Origin: CAVRXQ01 sp963838845
Lineage (GTDB): Bacteria; Actinomycetota; Acidimicrobiia; Acidimicrobiales; Bog-793
Assembly (NCBI GenBank): GCA_963838845.1
Contig: CAWISR010000003.1
Coordinates: forward strand, 434,001-498,000
DNA: 64,000 nucleotides
Direction of reading: 5' to 3'
Part shown: positions 19,991-28,774 of the stretch, piece after piece
Layout: the number at the start of each line of letters is the position of its first letter
Numbering within the stretch: position 1 is the first letter of the stretch
The notes under the pieces: model-generated
What the model was told of the DNA's origin: nothing
Seen by the model: the letters and a program-made list of their open reading frames with translations, nothing else
Databases searched by the model: none
Made by a program: the position numbers and the translations under genes

Positions 19991-22267
19991 TTGGCCGCTG
20001 ACACTCCAGTTCAGGACCTATCCGAAAGCCTTGCCGCTCATCGGAGTCTCGGGTTGACGGACGACGAGTACGCCCGCGTAGTGGAAATTCTCGGCCGCGT
20101 CCCGAACGCGACCGAGTTGGCGATGTACGCGGTGATGTGGAGCGAACACTGCTCGTACAAGTCGTCACGGGTCCATCTCGGTCGCCTGCCGAGCGAAGGT
20201 GCCCAGGTCATCGTCGGTCCGGGGGAGAACGCCGGAGTCGTGGACGTTGGCGACGGAATTGCCATCGCGTTGCGGATTGAGAGTCACAATCACCCCTCGT
20301 TCATCGAGCCATATCAAGGTGCAGCGACGGGCGTGGGTGGCATCTTGCGCGACATCTTCACCGTTGGTGCCCGGCCTATTGCGCTCATGGACGCGATCTT
20401 CTTTGGACCGCTTGAGGACGACCACAGCCGGTACATCGCAGACGGAGTTGTCCGAGGCATCGCTGGTTACGGCAACGCGGTTGGCGTGCCCACAGTTGGC
20501 GGACAGGTCACTTTCGATGCGACTTATCGGACGAATCCCCTCGTCAACGTTTTTTGTCTCGGCGTGCTGCCCTCCTCCCGCCTTGTTCTCGCCAAGGCGT
20601 CAGGGACCGGTAACAAGGCGGTGCTGCTCGGCGCCCGAACTGGACGCGACGGCATCGGAGGGGTGAGCGTGCTCGCTTCGGCCGGCTTCGGCGGCGGCGA
20701 CGATCCCGGCGCGTCGGCGAAACGGCCGAACGTGCAGATCGCGGACCCCTTCGAGGAAAAGCGCCTTATAGAGGCGTGCCTGGAGCTGCTCGACGCCGGA
20801 CTCGTCGTCGGTATCCAGGACCTCGGTGGCGCCGGTCTGACCTGCGCGACGGCCGAGACGGCTGCGAAGGGCGGGGTTGGCATCGATGTCGACGTCGGAC
20901 GCGTTCCCCGACGCGAACCGAAAATGACTCCCGCCGAAGTGATGACGAGCGAGAGTCAAGAGCGCATGCTCGCGATCGTCGCTCCCGAGTCCTTGGCCCG
21001 GGTCCTCAAGGTCTGTGCCCGCTGGGAGGTCGAAGCGACGCCGGTTGGCACAGTGACCGAACCCGATGCACTCGGGGAGGGCTGGGTGCGCGTCATCGAC
21101 GGCCGTGAGGGCGAGGTTCACGCCGCAGTTCCCGCTCGGTCGCTCGCCGACGGCGCTCCCCGGTATCGCCGGCCGCTCTCGCCACCGCCGGAACTCGACC
21201 GGCTGCGTGCCGATGACCCCGACCGGAGCGAGCCGCCGATCGACGCCGGTGCGGACCTGTTGGCGCTGCTGGTCGATCCGGCGCCGATCTACACCCAGTA
21301 CGACCACCGGCTGTTCCTCAACACGGTCCTCGGTCCGGGTGAGGCGGACGCGACGGTTCTGAAGCTCGCCGCGCCAGGAGTGCCGTTTTCCGGCAAGGGA
21401 TTGGCGCTTTCGGTCGACGCCAACGCGAACTGGTGCCGCGTCGATCCGCGGATCGGCGCCGCCGCGACCGTCGCCGAGTCCGCGCTCAACGTCGCGTGCG
21501 CCGGCGCCCGTCCGATCGCGCTCGTGGACTGTTTGAACTTCGGCAACCCGGAACATCCGGAGGTGATGTGGCAATTGAGCGAGGCGATCGATGGAATCGC
21601 CGAAGCGTGCCACGCCCTTTCCATTCCGGTCGTCGGCGGCAACGTTTCGCTGTACAACGAGACGTCGGGAATCGGTATCGATCCGACGCCGGTTGTCGCC
21701 GTCGCGGGGTTGATCGACGAGCTCAGACGGAAGCCACCTTCGCTCGCCTGGCGGGAGGGCGACGCGCTCGTCGTTCTCGGGGACCCGCCGCTTTCGCTCG
21801 GGGGTTCACGATGGGCGCGCGAGCGGCAGGGCCGTGAGGGTGGACACCTGTGGCCCGTCGAATGGGACGCGCAGGCCTTGCTCATTGATTTCGTGCGCGA
21901 TCTCATCGCCGACGAGGTGGCGGGGACTTCGGCCGGCGTGGTGTCGGCGATCCATGATGTCTCGGCCGGCGGCCTCGGCGTCGCGCTCGCCGAGTGTGCA
22001 CTCGCTTCCGGGCTCGGCGCCGGCGTCACCGAGGTGCGCGACCACGTTCGGTTGTTTTCCGAGGCGCCGTCTCGCGCGCTCGTCGCGACGAGTCACCCGA
22101 AAGCTCTGCTCGGGGCCGCGGCGCATGCCGGCGTGCCAGCAACAGAGATCGGTGTCGTCGGCGGCTGTCGTCTCGTCATTGGACCGATGGTCGATCTCGA
22201 CGTCGCTGAGCTTGCGGTGGCGTCGCGGCGTCTCGCCCGATTGTTCAGTCTCGAGACGGCGATCTGA
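19991..22267 (+). CDS. purL: FGAM synthase subunit PurL
   Basis: The 758-residue ATP-dependent enzyme converts FGAR to FGAM with PurS and PurQ. Signatures include MWSEHCSYKSSR, GVGGILRDIFTVGARP and the repeated half beginning near residue 440. Its length is that of the small PurL type, which needs PurS and PurQ, both encoded upstream. The start is TTG at 19991 with GGAG about 10 nt upstream. A TCTCGCGAGA palindrome at 19963-19972 lies in its leader. Unlike the other pur genes here it must have its own promoter, because an inverted gene separates it from purQ. No purF follows. Confidence 0.97.
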   Translation: MAADTPVQDLSESLAAHRSLGLTDDEYARVVEILGRVPNATELAMYAVMWSEHCSYKSSRVHLGRLPSEGAQVIVGPGENAGVVDVGDGIAIALRIESHNHPSFIEPYQGAATGVGGILRDIFTVGARPIALMDAIFFGPLEDDHSRYIADGVVRGIAGYGNAVGVPTVGGQVTFDATYRTNPLVNVFCLGVLPSSRLVLAKASGTGNKAVLLGARTGRDGIGGVSVLASAGFGGGDDPGASAKRPNVQIADPFEEKRLIEACLELLDAGLVVGIQDLGGAGLTCATAETAAKGGVGIDVDVGRVPRREPKMTPAEVMTSESQERMLAIVAPESLARVLKVCARWEVEATPVGTVTEPDALGEGWVRVIDGREGEVHAAVPARSLADGAPRYRRPLSPPPELDRLRADDPDRSEPPIDAGADLLALLVDPAPIYTQYDHRLFLNTVLGPGEADATVLKLAAPGVPFSGKGLALSVDANANWCRVDPRIGAAATVAESALNVACAGARPIALVDCLNFGNPEHPEVMWQLSEAIDGIAEACHALSIPVVGGNVSLYNETSGIGIDPTPVVAVAGLIDELRRKPPSLAWREGDALVVLGDPPLSLGGSRWARERQGREGGHLWPVEWDAQALLIDFVRDLIADEVAGTSAGVVSAIHDVSAGGLGVALAECALASGLGAGVTEVRDHVRLFSEAPSRALVATSHPKALLGAAAHAGVPATEIGVVGGCRLVIGPMVDLDVAELAVASRRLARLFSLETAI

Positions 22268-22311
22268 AAAGGGTCGACCCGAAGGAGCCCCGCCAGTAAG
22301 GCTTGCCTGCT

Positions 22312-22332
22312 TTATCCACAGGCTTGTCCACA
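22312..22332. promoter_or_regulatory. Two tandem DnaA boxes
   Basis: TTATCCACA (22312-22320) and TTGTCCACA (22324-22332) lie 3 bp apart in the same orientation, in the 96-bp gap between convergent purL and crgA. The first is the classical E. coli R1 box and the second the preferred actinobacterial box. No further boxes or AT-rich unwinding element are seen, so this is not a full origin. Confidence 0.7.
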
Positions 22333-22363
22333 CCTGGGGAGAATTACACGAATGTGATGCTCG

Positions 22364-22630
22364 TCAGCGATACCGGGTGGACAACAGCGCGCTCGCCAGG
22401 ATGCAGATCAGGCCTCCGAGCGTGTACCAGTTCGTCGGGCTCTTTGGAAGCGCGTCGATGTAGTTGAGGACGATGAAGAGCACCCCGAGGAGCAGCAGCG
22501 TCAGCAGCATCCACGGATACCACCGGGGGCTGCGGCGCACCTGGCGCGGGATAGGCGCCGTGTAGCGGCCGCTCTGGGCGCGGGCCTTCTCGGTGACGCG
22601 CCCGCTCCTTGTCGCGGCTTTCTTCGGCAC
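22364..22630 (-). CDS. crgA: Cell division protein CrgA
   Basis: The 88-residue protein has a basic N-terminus with Arg/Lys/Pro, then two membrane helices (WYPWMLLTLLLLGVLFIVLNYI and a second ending ASALLSTRYR) separated by PKSPTNWYTLGG. This matches CrgA, a small actinobacterial divisome factor that interacts with FtsZ, FtsQ and FtsI. The GTG at 22630 gives the normal length; a longer frame starts at 22675. It is the last gene of the fhaA-to-crgA operon. Confidence 0.9.
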   Translation of the reverse strand: MPKKAATRSGRVTEKARAQSGRYTAPIPRQVRRSPRWYPWMLLTLLLLGVLFIVLNYIDALPKSPTNWYTLGGLICILASALLSTRYR

Positions 22631-22671
22631 CGCCGAAGGATACGGCACCGCCAAGCGTCGCCCGGCGACGC

Positions 22672-24600
22672 TCACGTCGATGTGGTGCCCGTGTTCCCCG
22701 ATGGGCCAGTCGTGCTTGTCGAGCCTGTCGTTCCCGTGGTGGAGGGCTCACCTTCAAACAAGGTGATGCTGCGCCCCGGTCGGACGAGAACGCCGGCCAT
22801 CGGTGCCTGTCGGACCACGGTTCCGATCTGTCCGGGATTCGACGTCGGCTCTTGCACGACGACCGGAGTGAGCTTCGACGCGGTGATGTTCGCCTCGCCG
22901 ACGGCGATCGGATCGCCGACGACACTTGGAATCGCAACGAGAGGGCCGCCCGAGATCGTCAGGTTCACGGCGTCGCCCGCCTCGACCGCGGTACCGGGCG
23001 CCGGGTTCGCCGACAGCACGATTCCTGCCTGACCTCCCTCGGTGTACTTCGTCGTTTGCTTGCCGACCGTAAGGCCGGCGGCTTGCAGATCCGCCTCGGC
23101 CTGGCTGATGTCCTCCCCGACGACCTTCGGCACCGTCACCTTCCCGTAGCCGTGCGCGACGTCGATCGTGACCTTCGCCCCGTTTCTTGCCGGGAAGCCG
23201 CCGTTCGGTGACTGGCTGATGACGTTGCCCTGTGTCTCGCCTACGGCCGTCACCCGGACGAAGTTCACGAACCATTTGAACCCGTGACTTTTGAGCGTCG
23301 CCTCCGCTTGCGACTTCGTGAGGCCAGTGACCGTCGGTACGGGGGTCGTGGAGGCAGGACCCGCGACCGTGAGCGCGATCGTGCTGCCGCGCTGCACGGT
23401 GCCGGAGGACGGCTTCTCGCGAAGAACCCTGCCGGCGTCCGAGCCGGTCGCCTTCACTTGGTGGCGCGCCGGCACGAGGCCTTTCGCCGTGAGATCCGCG
23501 TCGGCCGCCTTCTCCGTCATTCCGACGACGTTCGGCACATGGATGAACGGTGCGCCACCGAAGTAGCCGAGAGATCGGCCCCCAAAGAAGATGATCAGGC
23601 CGATTGCGACCGCGAACACGCCGCCGCTCGCGATCCAGTACGGCGTCGTCCGCTTCGAACCCCCGTCCGCATCGTGGGCAAAGGTCTCCGCGCCCGCCAC
23701 GGCGAATTCCGTCGCGGCGGGCACGGCGACGGTGGCGGGCTCCTCCGGGGACGGCGGCGCGAGCACGGGCTGACCGTGGACGAACCGATCGAGATCGGCG
23801 CGCATCGCGTCGGCGCTCTGGTAGCGGTCGGCCGGCGATTTCGCCATTGCCTGCAGGATGACCGCTTCTAGCGCGGCGGGAACCTCCGGATTGACGAGGC
23901 TCGGTGGCTGCGGTCGCTCGCGCACGTGCTGGTAGGCGATCGAGACGGGGGACTCGCCACTGAACGGCGGCTTGCCGGTCACCATCTCGTAGAGCACGAC
24001 CCCGAGCGAGTAGATGTCGCTGCGGCCATCGACCGCGAAGCCCTGCGCCTGTTCGGGCGAGAAGTACGTCGCGGTGCCCATCACGAGTCCCGTCTGAGTG
24101 ACCTGTTCGTCCGCGCCCATCGCGCGCGCGATGCCGAAGTCGGTCACCTTCACCTGACCCTCCGCGGTGATAAGGACGTTGCCCGGTTTCACGTCGCGGT
24201 GGACGACGCCGTGTCGGTGCGCGTAGGCGAGCGCCTTCGCGATATCGGACCCGATCGACGCGGCCTGGGCGGCGGGGATCGGGGCTTGGGTGCGGATGAT
24301 CGACGACAGCGCCTCGCCGTCGACGTACTCCATCACGATGAAGTAGGTCGACTCCGCCTCTCCCCAGTCAAAGATCGGGACGATGTTCGGGTGGGAGAGG
24401 TTGGCTGCCGCTTGCGCCTCGCGGCGAAAGCGTGCGACGAACGCGGAGTCACTCGAGAGCTCGGAGATGAGGACCTTCAAAGCGACCGGGCGTCCGAGGA
24501 GGAGGTCGCGGGCGACGAAAACCTGCGCGGTGCCGCCCCGCGCGATCTGCTCGCCGAGCTCGTAGCGGCCGCCGAAGACCTGGTGATTGCCCTCGGTCAT
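22672..24600 (-). CDS. pknB: Serine/threonine protein kinase with four PASTA domains (PknB-like)
   Basis: The 642-residue receptor kinase has a Hanks-type kinase domain: Lys42 in VALKVL, catalytic Asp136 in HRDVKPGN, DFGIARA, and an activation loop with TQTG. A membrane helix at about residues 325-345 follows. Outside the cell are four PASTA repeats (beginning HVPNVVGM, PVPTVTGL, TVPKVVGE, AIPSVVGD) and a Ser/Thr/Gly-rich tail. PASTA repeats bind muropeptides or lipid II, and the kinase controls peptidoglycan synthesis and division. FHA proteins, PP2C phosphatase and a PBP are encoded in the same operon. Confidence 0.96.
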   Translation of the reverse strand: MTEGNHQVFGGRYELGEQIARGGTAQVFVARDLLLGRPVALKVLISELSSDSAFVARFRREAQAAANLSHPNIVPIFDWGEAESTYFIVMEYVDGEALSSIIRTQAPIPAAQAASIGSDIAKALAYAHRHGVVHRDVKPGNVLITAEGQVKVTDFGIARAMGADEQVTQTGLVMGTATYFSPEQAQGFAVDGRSDIYSLGVVLYEMVTGKPPFSGESPVSIAYQHVRERPQPPSLVNPEVPAALEAVILQAMAKSPADRYQSADAMRADLDRFVHGQPVLAPPSPEEPATVAVPAATEFAVAGAETFAHDADGGSKRTTPYWIASGGVFAVAIGLIIFFGGRSLGYFGGAPFIHVPNVVGMTEKAADADLTAKGLVPARHQVKATGSDAGRVLREKPSSGTVQRGSTIALTVAGPASTTPVPTVTGLTKSQAEATLKSHGFKWFVNFVRVTAVGETQGNVISQSPNGGFPARNGAKVTIDVAHGYGKVTVPKVVGEDISQAEADLQAAGLTVGKQTTKYTEGGQAGIVLSANPAPGTAVEAGDAVNLTISGGPLVAIPSVVGDPIAVGEANITASKLTPVVVQEPTSNPGQIGTVVRQAPMAGVLVRPGRSITLFEGEPSTTGTTGSTSTTGPSGNTGTTST

Positions 24601-24655
24601 AGCCCAGTGAGCCTAGGCAAGTGAGAACCGACCTCTGGATGCAGCTTTACCGCCA

Positions 24656-26146
24656 TCATGAATACCCGAGCGCCGCGTCGAGCACGGCTTTTGTGATCGG
24701 TCCGGCGACCGCGGCTCCGGTCCCGTCGCATGCGCCTCCTGGGGGCTCGACGACGACGGTCGCGACGGCGACCTTGGGAATCTGGCCCGCCCCGGCCGGT
24801 GCCGTCGCGATCAGCCAGTCGTCGGTGCACGCGCTCACGGCGGTCTCGGCAGTGCCGGTCTTCGCCGCGACCTGCAATCCCGCCGGCCACCCGAGGCCTG
24901 ACGCGGTGCCATACCTCGTGACCCCGAGCATCAAGGAGCGCACCGCATCGGCCGTCGATTGCGAAGTCGCCTGCAGCCACGGGTGCGGCTTGTAGGTCGC
25001 GACGACCGAGCCTTGAGAGTCGATAACCCGGGAGAGCAGATGTGGCGTCATGATCGTGCCGTTGTCTGCGATCCCGGCCGCGATGAGAGCGTCTTGCAGT
25101 GCGCTCTCGGCGACGTCTTCCTGTCCGATCGCCGAGTAGGCGACGCCCGGCAGGTTCTGCTTGAACGCCGACGGAGGCGGGAAGATCGAAGGGACGACCT
25201 CGCTCGGGGGGAGGTCGATCGGCGGCACCCTGTTGAAACCGAACGCACTTGCCTCTTCGTACAAGCGGCGCGCACCGAGCTTCAGGCCGATTTTTGCGTA
25301 CGCGGTGTCACAGGACACCGCGAGGTCGTTCGCCAATCCACCACCACAGGACTCGTCCGCGAAGTTGTGGAACAACAGGTTCGTTTCTGGCAACGAGATC
25401 TCCGACGCGTAAGGGATCTTGATCGATTCGAGCGACGGATCATGGTCGTAAATCGTCGCCGTCGTGACGACCTTGAACGTCGACCCTGGCGGATAGCGCA
25501 GGCCGACCGCGCCGTTGATGAGCGGCGAGGACCCGCTCGCGGGGTTGAGCGAGTTGTAGTAAGCGTTCGCCGCCTTCGCGTTCGGCCGCGAGAGGCCGTT
25601 CGGGTTGTAGGTCGGGTTGGAGTACAGCGCGAGGACGTCACCGTTTTGCGGATCGACCGCGACGACGGCGCCGTCGTAGGAACCAAGCGCCTGCTGTGCC
25701 ACTTGTTGCAACTTGACCGAGAGCGTCGTCACGAGTGAGTCGGTGCCGCTGCGTTGGGTGAGGATGCTTTGCAGGTTCGTGATCGACGGCGTGTGTGGGG
25801 CGAGGAAGTGGTTGTACTGCCCGGTTTCCGCGTCGAGTCCATACGGGGCCGCGGAGGCGGTCACATCCCAGTATCCCGTGATGGCCGCGAAGAGCGAACC
25901 GAGCGGGTAGTGGCGGAGGTAGTGGTAACCGTCCTTCGTCGGCGAGGAGTACGCGAGCACGGTGCCGTCCGAGCTCAAGATGTCGCCGCGGTTCTGTTCG
26001 AACGGGTCGATGTTTCCCGTCGATGGGTTGTCGGCCGACTGGCGCAACGTCGGCGCCTGACGGACCTGGAGATTCGCGAGCTGCAGGCCTAATACGGCGA
26101 AGCACGCCAACGCGACGAATGCGACCGTGCGGATGCGACGGTTCAC
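24656..26146 (-). CDS. pbpA: Penicillin-binding protein 2-like transpeptidase (PbpA/FtsI family)
   Basis: The 496-residue class B PBP has an N-terminal membrane anchor (residues 6-26), a dimerisation region with NRGDILSSDGTVLA, and a transpeptidase domain. The nucleophile is in PGSTFK (near residue 220), the second motif lies in the AVSCDTAYAK region, and the third is KTGTAE. The GTG start at 26146 is just beyond the phosphatase stop, indicating coupling. In mycobacteria PbpA works with the SEDS polymerase RodA, which is absent from this operon. Confidence 0.95.
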   Translation of the reverse strand: MNRRIRTVAFVALACFAVLGLQLANLQVRQAPTLRQSADNPSTGNIDPFEQNRGDILSSDGTVLAYSSPTKDGYHYLRHYPLGSLFAAITGYWDVTASAAPYGLDAETGQYNHFLAPHTPSITNLQSILTQRSGTDSLVTTLSVKLQQVAQQALGSYDGAVVAVDPQNGDVLALYSNPTYNPNGLSRPNAKAANAYYNSLNPASGSSPLINGAVGLRYPPGSTFKVVTTATIYDHDPSLESIKIPYASEISLPETNLLFHNFADESCGGGLANDLAVSCDTAYAKIGLKLGARRLYEEASAFGFNRVPPIDLPPSEVVPSIFPPPSAFKQNLPGVAYSAIGQEDVAESALQDALIAAGIADNGTIMTPHLLSRVIDSQGSVVATYKPHPWLQATSQSTADAVRSLMLGVTRYGTASGLGWPAGLQVAAKTGTAETAVSACTDDWLIATAPAGAGQIPKVAVATVVVEPPGGACDGTGAAVAGPITKAVLDAALGYS

Positions 26147-26147
26147 C

Positions 26148-27305
26148 TCAACCGCTTCCCGATGTCGAGGTCAACGACGTCGTGGTACCGAAACTCGTGT
26201 TCACGTGTTCGATCGCGACGACGGCTTTTTGCGCCGCTTGGAACGACGGCTCTAGCAGCCCCTCGCGAAGGGCGAGACGGTCCGCCGGGTAGACGGAGCT
26301 CTCAGGGAACGACGTCTGCTTCTTCACGGTCGGTTCGAACCACAGGAAGCCTCCCGGCCGGCCCTCGAAGATCGCCACGTTCCCGTCATGGAAGCCGACG
26401 TAGTAGGACGCCTTGGCGTACCAGTCGACAAAGCCGGCCGCCACGACAAGGGTTGCGAAGAACGCCAGCACGAAAAATACAGAAAACGGTGTGACGAGAT
26501 GTTCGCGCCGGAACCGCGTGAGCGGGGTCGCAGGATTCGTCGTCGTTGCCCGCGCGCCGAATGTCCCTCCTCCGGAGGCGCCGTTCGTGACGATGACGTT
26601 CGAGACGACGACGGTCACGTTGTCGCTCCCGCCGTTGCGGAGGGCGCGGTCGACGAGCGCGTGAACCGCGCTCTCGGGATCCGCGTGATCGTGCAGAAGC
26701 TGCGCGATCTCAGCGTCCTTGCACTCGTTGGTGAGTCCGTCGCTACAGAGCAGCAATCGGTCGCCGTCGCGCACTTCGATCGTCCAGGCGTCGATGTCGA
26801 CTTCGGGTTCGACGCCGATCACCCGCGTCAGGATGTGGCGGTGCGGATGCGCCATGGCGTCGTCTTCTGAGAGCTCACCGCGGCGCACCATCTCTTCGAC
26901 GAGGCTGTGGTCTTCGGTGAGCCGGGTGAGCCTGCCGCCGCTGTAGAGGTAGGCGCGGGAGTCGCCGACGTTGATGACCGCGACCTTCGGCTCCGCCGAG
27001 GCATCAACGAGCGCAGCGGCCGTGAGCGTCGTCCCCATACCCCGCAGTGCACGTTCTTTCAGACCTCGGCGGTAGACGTCGCTGTTCGCATGCTTCGCCG
27101 CCTGGATGAGGCCCTCGGCGCTCGGGTCGGACTCAAAGGCCTGCTCGACGCTGTCGACCGCCAGCTCGGCGGCGACCTCACCGCCGACGTGACCCCCCAT
27201 CCCGTCGGCGACGGCGACGAAACCGTCGTCGACGACGGCGCGGTCCTCGTTGACCGTCCGCACTCGCCCGGCATCGGTCGCCATGGCTGACTTGAGCTCG
27301 GTCAC
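26148..27305 (-). CDS. pstP: PP2C-family Ser/Thr phosphatase (PstP-like)
   Basis: The 385-residue protein reverses PknB-type phosphorylation. The PPM metal-binding motifs are VADGMGGHVGG, GTTLTAA, GDSRAYLY, CSDGLT and GGSDNVTVVV. A membrane helix lies at about residues 270-295 (FSVFFVLAFFATLVVAAGFV), followed by an extracellular tail with a Thr/Ser-rich end. The GTG at 27305 overlaps the fhaB stop, which supports it over longer upstream options. Confidence 0.93.
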   Translation of the reverse strand: MTELKSAMATDAGRVRTVNEDRAVVDDGFVAVADGMGGHVGGEVAAELAVDSVEQAFESDPSAEGLIQAAKHANSDVYRRGLKERALRGMGTTLTAAALVDASAEPKVAVINVGDSRAYLYSGGRLTRLTEDHSLVEEMVRRGELSEDDAMAHPHRHILTRVIGVEPEVDIDAWTIEVRDGDRLLLCSDGLTNECKDAEIAQLLHDHADPESAVHALVDRALRNGGSDNVTVVVSNVIVTNGASGGGTFGARATTTNPATPLTRFRREHLVTPFSVFFVLAFFATLVVAAGFVDWYAKASYYVGFHDGNVAIFEGRPGGFLWFEPTVKKQTSFPESSVYPADRLALREGLLEPSFQAAQKAVVAIEHVNTSFGTTTSLTSTSGSG

Positions 27306-27766
27306 CTTCGGACCTCGAAGATCGAGCGACCGATCGTGAAGCGGTCGCCGCGTCGCAGCCGTGCTGGCCCGGAAATGGGCACAGCATTGAGCAGTGTGCC
27401 GTTCGTCGACCCGAGGTCCTCGAGGTAGACCCCGTCTTCGAGATGGGAGACGCGGGCGTGGACCGCGGAGGCGAACTCGTCGTCGGGAATGCTGATCGTG
27501 CACTCTGGGGAACGGCCGATCGTTGCTTCATCGTCGACGGTCAAGCGCTCGCCTTCGTGATCCGGTGACTCGATGACGCGGAGATGGATCTTTCGGTGCG
27601 GCGCCGGACGATCGAGGGTCGTGATCTCCTCTTTTCCACTGACCGCGGCACGTTCGAGCTGTCCCCTGCGGACCTCCACGATCACCATGCGAGCCGCATA
27701 GAGGAGGAAGAGCCACAGCAAGATGAGCAGGAAGTACCGAAGAACCTCGAGAAGCCCGTGATCCAT
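27302..27766 (-). CDS. fhaB: FHA-domain membrane protein (FhaB/FipA-like)
   Basis: The 154-residue protein has an N-terminal membrane helix (residues 8-27) and a C-terminal FHA domain with the phosphothreonine-binding residues in TIGRSPECTI, VSHLEDGVYLEDLGSTNGTLLN. FHA domains dock phosphorylated partners of PknA/PknB. In mycobacteria FhaB (FipA) links FtsZ and FtsQ. It overlaps the phosphatase gene by 4 nt. The usual SH of the FHA motif reads AVHARVSHLED. Confidence 0.93.
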   Translation of the reverse strand: MDHGLLEVLRYFLLILLWLFLLYAARMVIVEVRRGQLERAAVSGKEEITTLDRPAPHRKIHLRVIESPDHEGERLTVDDEATIGRSPECTISIPDDEFASAVHARVSHLEDGVYLEDLGSTNGTLLNAVPISGPARLRRGDRFTIGRSIFEVRR

Positions 27767-27782
27767 GGAACTGGGCGGCTGG

Positions 27783-28436
27783 TCAGGTGCCTTCGAACCG
27801 GAGCGCGGTCCGCCCGACGGTGATGACGTCTCCGTCGGTGAGCTGGCGGTGGTGGACCGGCGCCCCGTTCACCCTCGTGCCGTTCGTCGACCCGAGGTCC
27901 GTGACGATCACCTCACCGCCCTCGCGGCGGACTTCGGCGTGGTGCCGCGAGACGTTCGGATCGGACAGTGCGATGACACAGTCCGGCATGCGCCCGATCG
28001 AAACCGGCTCGGAAGTCACGCCGATCCGGCGACCGTCGGGTAGCAGGAGGAACCCGGCGACGGCGTCGGTGTTCTCGTCGACCTCGGCCGAGATTTCGAA
28101 AGTGCTCGGAACGAGCTTCGAATCCGCCCCGAGCCCCACGGAGATCGGTCCGAGCAGGGTGTAGCCCTCGTTGCGCGCGTGATCCCTGGCGAGCTCGGTG
28201 AGCTCCTTGAGCAGGGCTTCCTGGAAAGTCGAGAAGCGCTCGTAGTCATCGTCGGACAAGTCGACGATGAAGGCGTTCGGGGCCACTATGCCGCGCACCG
28301 ACACCGAGCGTCGCAGGTCCATCTCTCGGGTGAGGCGGCGCCCAATCTCGATCGGCTGGAGTTCGCCGCGGAACGCCTTGGCGAACGCGCCCTCGACCAT
28401 GCGCTCGAGCCGACGCTCGAACTGCTGGAGTCCCAT
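27783..28436 (-). CDS. fhaA: FhaA: DUF3662 and FHA domain protein
   Basis: The 217-residue protein begins MGLQQFERRLERMVEGAFAK, the typical FhaA start, which selects ATG 28436 over a longer frame. The N-terminal domain (about residues 1-120) is DUF3662; the C-terminal FHA domain carries SIGRMPDCVIALSD, VSRHHAEVRR and LGSTNGTRVNG. In mycobacteria FhaA binds phosphorylated MviN and restrains peptidoglycan synthesis. It is much shorter than mycobacterial FhaA, because the disordered linker is nearly absent. It is the first gene of the operon. Confidence 0.94.
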   Translation of the reverse strand: MGLQQFERRLERMVEGAFAKAFRGELQPIEIGRRLTREMDLRRSVSVRGIVAPNAFIVDLSDDDYERFSTFQEALLKELTELARDHARNEGYTLLGPISVGLGADSKLVPSTFEISAEVDENTDAVAGFLLLPDGRRIGVTSEPVSIGRMPDCVIALSDPNVSRHHAEVRREGGEVIVTDLGSTNGTRVNGAPVHHRQLTDGDVITVGRTALRFEGT

Positions 28437-28507
28437 GGCGATGGAAACACTACTTGGCAAGGGAAATCGTGCCCTCGGAGCCCGGGATTAACATCGCCCC
28501 CTCGTCG

Positions 28508-28594
28508 GGGCGAGTGGCGGAATAGGCAGACGCGCAGGATTCAGGTTCCTGTGTCCGCAAGGACGTGGGGGTTCAACTCCCCCCTCGCCCACCA
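28508..28594 (+). tRNA. tRNA-Leu (anticodon CAG)
   Basis: The sequence forms a type II tRNA with acceptor stem GGGCGAG/CTCGCCC, an anticodon stem CAGGA/TCCTG around the loop TTCAGGT (anticodon CAG), a long variable arm and a T-arm with GGTTCAACTCC. The terminal ACCA is encoded (28591-28594). Confidence 0.95.
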
Positions 28595-28739
28595 GACCAG
28601 AGCCAGGTCCCACGAGCCAAAGCTCGTCATCGAACCGCCTTCGGTGGAACGGGATCGGCCATCCAATCCTCAACCTCTAGTGCGTTTCCGCAGCTCAGCT
28701 GGGGGAATGAACGACCACAATCGTTCATCATAAAACAGT

Positions 28740-28768
28740 TTGATGACGGCATCATAAGGGCCTATTCT
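28740..28768 (+). promoter_or_regulatory. Leaderless promoter with embedded inverted repeat, upstream of the second marR
   Basis: TTGATG (28740-28745), a 17-bp spacer and TATTCT (28763-28768) form a good housekeeping promoter. The GTG start at 28775 lies where transcription should begin, so the mRNA is probably leaderless. An inverted repeat TGATG-ACGG-CATCA (28741-28754) overlaps the -35 and spacer and could be an autoregulatory operator. Confidence 0.6.
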
Positions 28769-28774
28769 GCGTCC

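Noticed and set aside
22268..22363. Full replication origin between purL and crgA
   Set aside because: Only two DnaA boxes and no AT-rich unwinding region or dnaA/dnaN genes.
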